In this document: positions 59,272 through 64,000 of the stretch, piece by piece
How positions within the stretch are numbered: position 1 is the first letter of the stretch
How the letters are laid out: each line of letters opens with the position of its first letter
Assembly: GCF_044466355.1 (NCBI RefSeq)
Contig: NZ_JBITMQ010000018.1
Span: 142,739-206,738, forward strand
From: Actinophytocola sp044466355
GTDB lineage: Bacteria > Actinomycetota > Actinomycetes > Mycobacteriales > Pseudonocardiaceae
Direction of reading: 5' to 3'
DNA length: 64,000 nucleotides
Program-made: the position numbers and the translations under genes
The notes under the pieces: generated by a model
What the model saw: the letters and a program-made list of their open reading frames with translations, nothing else
What the model was told of the DNA's origin: nothing
Database searches by the model: none

Positions 59272-60603
59272 GTGAGTGCGACACAGGGACAGCACGGCGC
59301 GATGCGCGCCGAGGACACGGTCAAGGACTTCTGGGCGACCAGGCCGCGGCGACCGCGCCGTGGCCGCAAGTTCGCCGGCGTCGCGGCGGGCGTGGCCAAC
59401 CGGTACCGGATCGATCCGGTGCTGGTGCGGGTCGGGTTCGTCGTGGCCGCCGTCTACGGCGGCGCGGGGATCCTGTTCTACCTGCTCGGCTGGCTGTTCC
59501 TGCCCGAGGAGGACGACGAGGCGGCGCCCGCGGAGGCGCTGATCGGCAAGGGCCGCAGCTCCACCTCCGCCGGGTTCACCATCCTGCTGTGCATCCTGCT
59601 GGTGCCGATGCTGGGCTGGTTCTTCGGCGGCGGGCCGCTCGGCACGTTCCCGGCGTGGCTGAGCCTCGTGGTGATCGGCGGGTTGCTGTTCCTGTTGCAC
59701 CAGAGCCGTGGACACCTCACCCCGGTGCGCACGTCGGCCGCCTCGGCGACGCCACCGCCCGGACCCGCGCCGACGCCGGAGGCCCCGATGCCGACCACAC
59801 CGATGACGGCCGCCACCACGCAGGCCGACGTGCCGCTCCCGCCGCCCGTGGGCGCACCGGTCGACGCGCCGCCGCCGGTCGAGGAGCGCACCACGCCGCC
59901 CGCGTGGGACCCGCTCGGTGCCGCGCCGTTCGCGTGGGACCTGCCGGAACCCGCCACGCCCGAGCCGGAGACACCGCCGGAGCCGCCGGTGAAGCGGCGC
60001 AAGTCGCGGATCGGCACGATGACGGTCGGGCTGGCCCTGGTGGCCGCGGCGGGCATGTCGTTCGCGATGGGCGGGTGGATCACGCCGCAGCACATCGTCG
60101 GCGTGGTGCTGGCCATCCTCGGTCTCGGCATGGTGGCGGGCGCGTTCCTGCGCGGCGGCCGCGGCCTGATCGCGCTGGCGGTGCCGCTGTCGGTGGCGGG
60201 GCTGGCGCTGACGGTCGTCACGCCGGGCGAGTACCACGGCATCGGGGACCTGACCGCGCGGCCGACGACGGTGGCGCAGGTGGAAGGCTCCTACGAGCGG
60301 TCGGTGGGCAACGTGACCGTGGACCTGACGGCGCTGACCCCGCTGCCCGGCGAGGAGACCGAGGTCGTGGAGATCAACGCACGCACCGGCGCGGGCAACG
60401 TCGAGGTGTTCGTGCCGAAGACAGCCGACGTGATCGTGACGTGCGAGACCGAACGCGGCAACCTGGAGTGCCTCGGCCAGGAGCGGTCGGGCTTCGACAA
60501 GAAGATCGAGGACTTCAAAAGCCTCGGCGACGGCCCCGGTGGGCTGCTCATCGAGCTGGACGCCGAGGTGAACACGGGGAACGTGGAGGTGCACCGTGGC
60601 TGA
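59272..60603 (+). CDS. PspC-domain membrane protein with toastrack-like C-terminus
   Basis: A 443-residue membrane protein. The PspC domain (DFWATRPRRPRRGRKFAGVAAGVANRYRIDPVLVRVGFVVAAVYGGAGILFYLLGWLFLP) lies at about 15-85, followed by a Pro-rich linker, more membrane helices (about 245-330), and a C-terminal extracytoplasmic beta domain (SVGNVTVDLTALTPLPGEETEVVEINARTGAGNVEVFVPKTADVIVTC) like the toastrack of LiaF-type proteins. It probably controls the divergent kinase, as LiaF does in LiaFSR systems. GTG 59272 or ATG 59302 could be the start. Confidence 0.88.
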   Translation: MSATQGQHGAMRAEDTVKDFWATRPRRPRRGRKFAGVAAGVANRYRIDPVLVRVGFVVAAVYGGAGILFYLLGWLFLPEEDDEAAPAEALIGKGRSSTSAGFTILLCILLVPMLGWFFGGGPLGTFPAWLSLVVIGGLLFLLHQSRGHLTPVRTSAASATPPPGPAPTPEAPMPTTPMTAATTQADVPLPPPVGAPVDAPPPVEERTTPPAWDPLGAAPFAWDLPEPATPEPETPPEPPVKRRKSRIGTMTVGLALVAAAGMSFAMGGWITPQHIVGVVLAILGLGMVAGAFLRGGRGLIALAVPLSVAGLALTVVTPGEYHGIGDLTARPTTVAQVEGSYERSVGNVTVDLTALTPLPGEETEVVEINARTGAGNVEVFVPKTADVIVTCETERGNLECLGQERSGFDKKIEDFKSLGDGPGGLLIELDAEVNTGNVEVHRG

Positions 60604-60796
60604 GCGTGACCAGGAGACGCGCCGGGGCTTCCCGGACCTGCTGACCGGCCTCGCGGGCCTCGGAACGCTGCTGGTGGCGGCCTTCGTGCTCACCGACGGC
60701 GCGTTCGAGATCCCCAACCCGACGTGGCTGCTGGCGGGCGGCGCCCTGCTGGTGGGCATCCTGCTGCTGGCCTCGTCCCTGCGCGGCAAGCGCTAG
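60596..60796 (+). CDS. 66-residue two-helix membrane protein
   Basis: A small protein with two hydrophobic segments (LTGLAGLGTLLVAAFVLTDG and WLLAGGALLVGILLLASSL). Its GTG lies inside the end of the PspC gene (8-bp overlap), so it is translationally coupled and probably part of the same envelope-stress unit. Small proteins of this kind often follow PspC/toastrack genes in actinomycetes. Function is unknown. Confidence 0.75.
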   Translation: MAERDQETRRGFPDLLTGLAGLGTLLVAAFVLTDGAFEIPNPTWLLAGGALLVGILLLASSLRGKR

Positions 60797-60798
60797 AG

Positions 60799-60839
60799 AC
60801 GCGAAAGGCGCCCCTCCTCGCGGGGGGCGCCTTTCGCGT
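60799..60839. terminator. bidirectional hairpin terminator
   Basis: A 16-bp perfect stem (60799-60814 with 60824-60839; ACGCGAAAGGCGCCCC) closes a 9-nt loop between the convergent small membrane protein gene and guaA. Confidence 0.9.
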
Positions 60840-60843
60840 TCTC

Positions 60844-62397
60844 TCACTCCCACTCGATGGTGCCCGGGGGCTTGGACGTCACGTCCAGCACTACCCGGTT
60901 GACCTCCGGGACCTCGTTGGTGATGCGGGTCGAGATGCGTTCCAGCACGTCGTACGGGAGGCGGGTCCAGTCGGCGGTCATGGCGTCCTCAGAGGACACC
61001 GGGCGCAGGACCACCGGGTGGCCGTACGTGCGGAAGTCGCCCTGGACGCCGACGCTGTGGACGTCCGCCAGCAGCACCACCGGGCACTGCCAGATGTCGC
61101 GGTCCAGCCCCGCCGCGGTCAGCTCCTCGCGGGCGATCGAGTCGGCCGCCCGCAGGATCTCCAGCCGCTCGGCGGTGACCGCGCCGATGATCCGGATGCC
61201 CAGCCCCGGCCCGGGGAACGGCTGGCGGTGCACGATCGTCTCCGGCAGGCCCAGTTCGAGACCGACCCGGCGGACCTCGTCCTTGAACAGCTCACGCAGC
61301 GGCTCGACCAGCTCGAACTGCAGATCCTCCGGCAGACCGCCGACGTTGTGGTGGCTCTTGATGTTCGCGGCGCCGGTGCCGCCGCCGGACTCGACCACGT
61401 CCGGGTACAACGTGCCCTGCACCAGGAAGCGGTAGTCGCCCTGTGCCTTCAGGTCGCGTTCCGCCTGCTCGAACACGCGGATGAACTCGCGGCCGATGAT
61501 CTTGCGCTTCTGCTCGGGGTCGGTGACGCCGTCGAGCGCCGCCAAGAACCGCTCGCGGGCGTCGACGGTCACCAGGTTGATCCCGGTCGCGGCGACGTAG
61601 TCGCGTTCCACCTGGGCGCGCTCGCCGGCGCGGAGCAGGCCGTGGTCCACGAACACACAGGTCAGGCGGTCACCGATGGCCCGCTGCACCAGCGCGGCCG
61701 CGACCGCCGAGTCGACGCCGCCGGACAGCGCGCAGATCGCCCTGCCGTCACCGATCTGCTCGCGGATCTTCGCGACCTGTTCCGCCACGATGGACGCGAT
61801 CGTCCACTGCGGCCGGATGCCCGCGACCTCGTGCAGGAACCGGCGCAGCACCTCCTGCCCGTGCGGTGAGTGCGCCACCTCCGGGTGGTACTGCACGCCC
61901 GCGAACCGGCGTCCGGTGTCCTCGAACGCCGCGACCACCGCGCCCGCGGACGTGGCGGTCACGTCGAAACCGGGCGGTGCCTTCGTGACCGAGTCGCCGT
62001 GGGACATCCACACCGGGTGCCGGGCGGGCAGGTCGGTGTGCAGGACACCGCCCTGCGACGACAGGTCGGTCCGGCCGAACTCGCGTGCCCCGGTGTGCTC
62101 GACCGTCCCGCCGAGTGCCTGCGCCATCGCCTGGAAGCCGTAGCAGATGCCGAACACCGGCACCCCGGTCTCGAACAGCTTCGGGTCCACCGCGGGCGCG
62201 CCCTCGGAGTACACGCTCGACGGCCCGCCGGACAGCACGATGGCCTGCGGGTCCTTCTCGAGCATCTCCGTCACCGACGCGGTGTGCGGAACCACTTCTG
62301 AGTACACCTGGGCCTCCCGCACGCGACGGGCGATGAGCTGCGCGTACTGGGCACCGAAGTCGACGACGAGCACTGGCCGGTGGAAGTTGTCGGTCAC
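60844..62397 (-). CDS. guaA: GMP synthase (glutamine-hydrolysing)
   Basis: GuaA, 517 residues, converts XMP to GMP. The class I amidotransferase domain has VLVVDFGAQYAQLIARRVRE, the nucleophile Cys in FGICYGFQAMAQ and the His/Glu pair in GVQYHPEVAHSPHG. The synthetase domain has the PP-loop ICALSGGVDSAVAA and the C-terminal dimerisation segment ending PPGTIEWE. GTG 62397 or GTG 62403 can serve as the start. Confidence 0.97.
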   Translation of the reverse strand: MTDNFHRPVLVVDFGAQYAQLIARRVREAQVYSEVVPHTASVTEMLEKDPQAIVLSGGPSSVYSEGAPAVDPKLFETGVPVFGICYGFQAMAQALGGTVEHTGAREFGRTDLSSQGGVLHTDLPARHPVWMSHGDSVTKAPPGFDVTATSAGAVVAAFEDTGRRFAGVQYHPEVAHSPHGQEVLRRFLHEVAGIRPQWTIASIVAEQVAKIREQIGDGRAICALSGGVDSAVAAALVQRAIGDRLTCVFVDHGLLRAGERAQVERDYVAATGINLVTVDARERFLAALDGVTDPEQKRKIIGREFIRVFEQAERDLKAQGDYRFLVQGTLYPDVVESGGGTGAANIKSHHNVGGLPEDLQFELVEPLRELFKDEVRRVGLELGLPETIVHRQPFPGPGLGIRIIGAVTAERLEILRAADSIAREELTAAGLDRDIWQCPVVLLADVHSVGVQGDFRTYGHPVVLRPVSSEDAMTADWTRLPYDVLERISTRITNEVPEVNRVVLDVTSKPPGTIEWE

Positions 62398-62448
62398 GGC
62401 CACAGCATCGCATGCGCCCTGCCGGGACCATGGAACTACGGTGGGGGT

Positions 62449-63903
62449 ATGAACGCGACCGAGCAGCACCTGCCCACCCCGCGTCCTGCCTGGATCGCGG
62501 GCCGCGCGGAGCAGAGTGACCAGACCCTCGCCGTGCACCACCCGTTCGACGGCGACGAGATCGCGACCGTCTGCGTGCCCAGCGCTGATCAGGTCGAACG
62601 TGCGGTCGCCGCGGCTGTCGACGTCCAGCTGAAGTTCCGGACCACGCCCGCGCACGTCCGGGCGGCCGCGCTCGACCACGTGTCGCGCCAGCTGGCGGCG
62701 CGGTCGGACGAGATCGCCGAGATGATCACCGCGGAGAACGGGAAACCACTCCGTTGGGCGACGCTCGAGGTGAACCGGGCGGTGTCGACGTTCCGGTTCG
62801 CCGCCGAGGAGGCCCGCCGCTTCTCGGGTGAGCTGCAGCGGCTGGACACCGACCCGAACGCGGAGGGCCGCCTCGCGGTGGTGCGCCGGGTGCCGCGCGG
62901 CCCCGTGCTGGGCATCGCGCCGTTCAACTTCCCGCTGAACCTGGTGGCGCACAAGATCGCGCCCGCGCTCGCCGTCGGCGCGCCGATCATCGTGAAGCCC
63001 GCGCCGCGCACGCCGCTGTCGGCGCTGCTCCTGGGTGAGCTGCTCGCCGAGACCGACCTGCCGGAGGGCTCGTGGTCGGTGCTTGCGGTCGGCAACGAGG
63101 AGACGATGGCGCTGGTCAAGGACCCGCGGCTGCCGGTGGTGTCGTTCACCGGCTCCGGCCCGGTCGGCTGGTCGCTGATGGACGCGGCGCCCCGCAAGCA
63201 GGTCGTGCTGGAGCTGGGCGGCAACGGCGCGGCGGTCGTCTGCGCGGACTGGCCGGACCTGGACTTCGCGGCCAAACGCATCGCCACGTTCTCCAACTAC
63301 CAGGCGGGCCAGTCGTGCATCGCGGTGCAGCGCGTGATCGTGGAACGCGCGGCCGCGGACGCCTTCCTGCCGAAGCTGCTGGACGCGATCGGCGCGCTGC
63401 GCACCGGCGACCCGCACGACCCGGACGTCGAGGTCGGCCCGCTGGTCGACGAGGCGGCCGCCGAGCGCGTCGAGAAGTGGGTCAACGAGGCCGTGTCCGC
63501 GGGCGCGAAGCTCCTCGCGGGCGGCAAGCGCCACGGCGCGACGGTCGAGCCGACCGTGCTGTCCGAGGTGCCCTTCGAGGCGAACGTGTGGGCCGAGGAG
63601 GTCTTCGGCCCGGTCCTGTCGGTGTCCGTGGTCGAGGACGTGGACGAGGCGTTCGCGCAGGTCAACGACTCGAAGTACGGGCTGCAGGCTGGGCTGTTCA
63701 CCCATGACGTGCAGGTGGCGTTCCGGGCACGCGCCGAGCTGGAGGTGGGCGGCGTGATCGTCGGCGACGTGCCGTCGTTCCGCGCCGACCAGATGCCCTA
63801 CGGCGGTGTGAAGGGCTCCGGTTTCGGCCGCGAGGGCATCCGTTCGGCGATGGCGGACCTGACCGAGGAGCGCGTCATGGTGCTCACCGGGCTGGAGTTC
63901 TAG
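62449..63903 (+). CDS. aldehyde dehydrogenase family protein
   Basis: A 484-residue NAD(P)-dependent aldehyde dehydrogenase. It shows GIAPFNFPLNLVAHKIAPALAVGAPIIVKPA, VSFTGSGPVGW, the catalytic Glu in VVLELGGNGAAVV, the catalytic Cys in YQAGQSCIAVQRVIV, and EEVFGPVLSVSVV. The LNLVAHKIAPALA and F-N-F-P-L-N pattern suggests a CoA-independent enzyme of the lactaldehyde or succinate-semialdehyde type; the substrate is not evident. ATG 62449 follows GGTGGGGG. It is divergent from guaA. Confidence 0.92.
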   Translation: MNATEQHLPTPRPAWIAGRAEQSDQTLAVHHPFDGDEIATVCVPSADQVERAVAAAVDVQLKFRTTPAHVRAAALDHVSRQLAARSDEIAEMITAENGKPLRWATLEVNRAVSTFRFAAEEARRFSGELQRLDTDPNAEGRLAVVRRVPRGPVLGIAPFNFPLNLVAHKIAPALAVGAPIIVKPAPRTPLSALLLGELLAETDLPEGSWSVLAVGNEETMALVKDPRLPVVSFTGSGPVGWSLMDAAPRKQVVLELGGNGAAVVCADWPDLDFAAKRIATFSNYQAGQSCIAVQRVIVERAAADAFLPKLLDAIGALRTGDPHDPDVEVGPLVDEAAAERVEKWVNEAVSAGAKLLAGGKRHGATVEPTVLSEVPFEANVWAEEVFGPVLSVSVVEDVDEAFAQVNDSKYGLQAGLFTHDVQVAFRARAELEVGGVIVGDVPSFRADQMPYGGVKGSGFGREGIRSAMADLTEERVMVLTGLEF

Positions 63904-64000
63904 AGCCAATGCCGTTCAGTTAGGGCGGTGGGTGGGTTGTCAAGGCGGCTGAGATAGGCAACGGGGTTCCTGCTAGAACAGCGTCGACCAAGATCGATGT

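Overview
The window is very GC-rich and its gene content points to an actinomycete, most likely a Pseudonocardiaceae-type genus such as Lentzea, Saccharothrix or Actinosynnema. The grounds are an imuA'-imuB-dnaE2 mutasome with TCGAAC-type SOS boxes, a six-gene mce operon with its own ATPase and two permeases, MfpA, PerM and DUF5336 proteins, and heavy use of GTG and TTG starts with ATGA or GTGA overlaps. The family placement is inference; the phylum is well supported.

Layout. 1-3.5 kb: the start of mdh, a lipoprotein, a RidA protein and a YdcZ-type transporter, folD, DUF3017 operon. 3.6-7.5 kb: a large Pro-rich protein pairing a YezG-like N-terminus with a C-terminal TNT NAD-glycohydrolase-like domain, a LysR regulator and an MfpA homologue. 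7.5-14.4 kb: an SOS-controlled mutagenesis operon in the order imuA', imuB, a 65-residue Cys4 protein, dnaE2, a GNAT acetyltransferase and a universal stress protein. 14.6-19.5 kb: a PucR-type regulator, a zinc-ribbon protein and three secreted proteins in one operon. 19.6-30 kb: the mce lipid-import operon (ATPase, two YrbE permeases, MceA-F, two Mce-associated proteins), which also carries two related 22-codon ORFs that bridge neighbouring genes with ATGA overlaps.

30-47.3 kb is a core block whose genes match the Mycobacterium tuberculosis Rv0948c-Rv0957 neighbourhood: purH, purN, perM, DUF5336, sucD, sucC, M23 peptidase, uvrD1/pcrA and chorismate mutase. A LuxR/cupin pair sits between purN and perM. 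A 1.75-kb intergenic region with a C/A-rich repeat array and a long leader lies ahead of the M23 peptidase. 47.3-55 kb: a small membrane protein, a PIG-L deacetylase, a cluster of two Ser/Thr kinases and two anchored proteins sharing similar extracellular tails, and an EamA transporter. 55-64 kb: a decayed nitroreductase/hemerythrin gene, a DnaA-box cluster, a MerR regulator, a PspC-linked two-component system with a divergent PspC/toastrack protein, guaA, and an aldehyde dehydrogenase.

The strongest new signal is ahead of chorismate mutase (46766-46942). A good sigma-70-type promoter drives an apparently leaderless 20-codon peptide containing Phe-Glu-Phe-Phe-Tyr. It is followed by an intrinsic terminator with a T-tract, and a perfect 9-bp antiterminator pairing excludes the terminator stem. 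This has the layout of a classical ribosome-mediated Phe/Tyr attenuator. Other notable items are the bridging micro-ORFs of the mce operon, the Cys4 protein locked between imuB and dnaE2, the shared palindromes at two operon promoters, and the repeat array at 41.4-42.3 kb.
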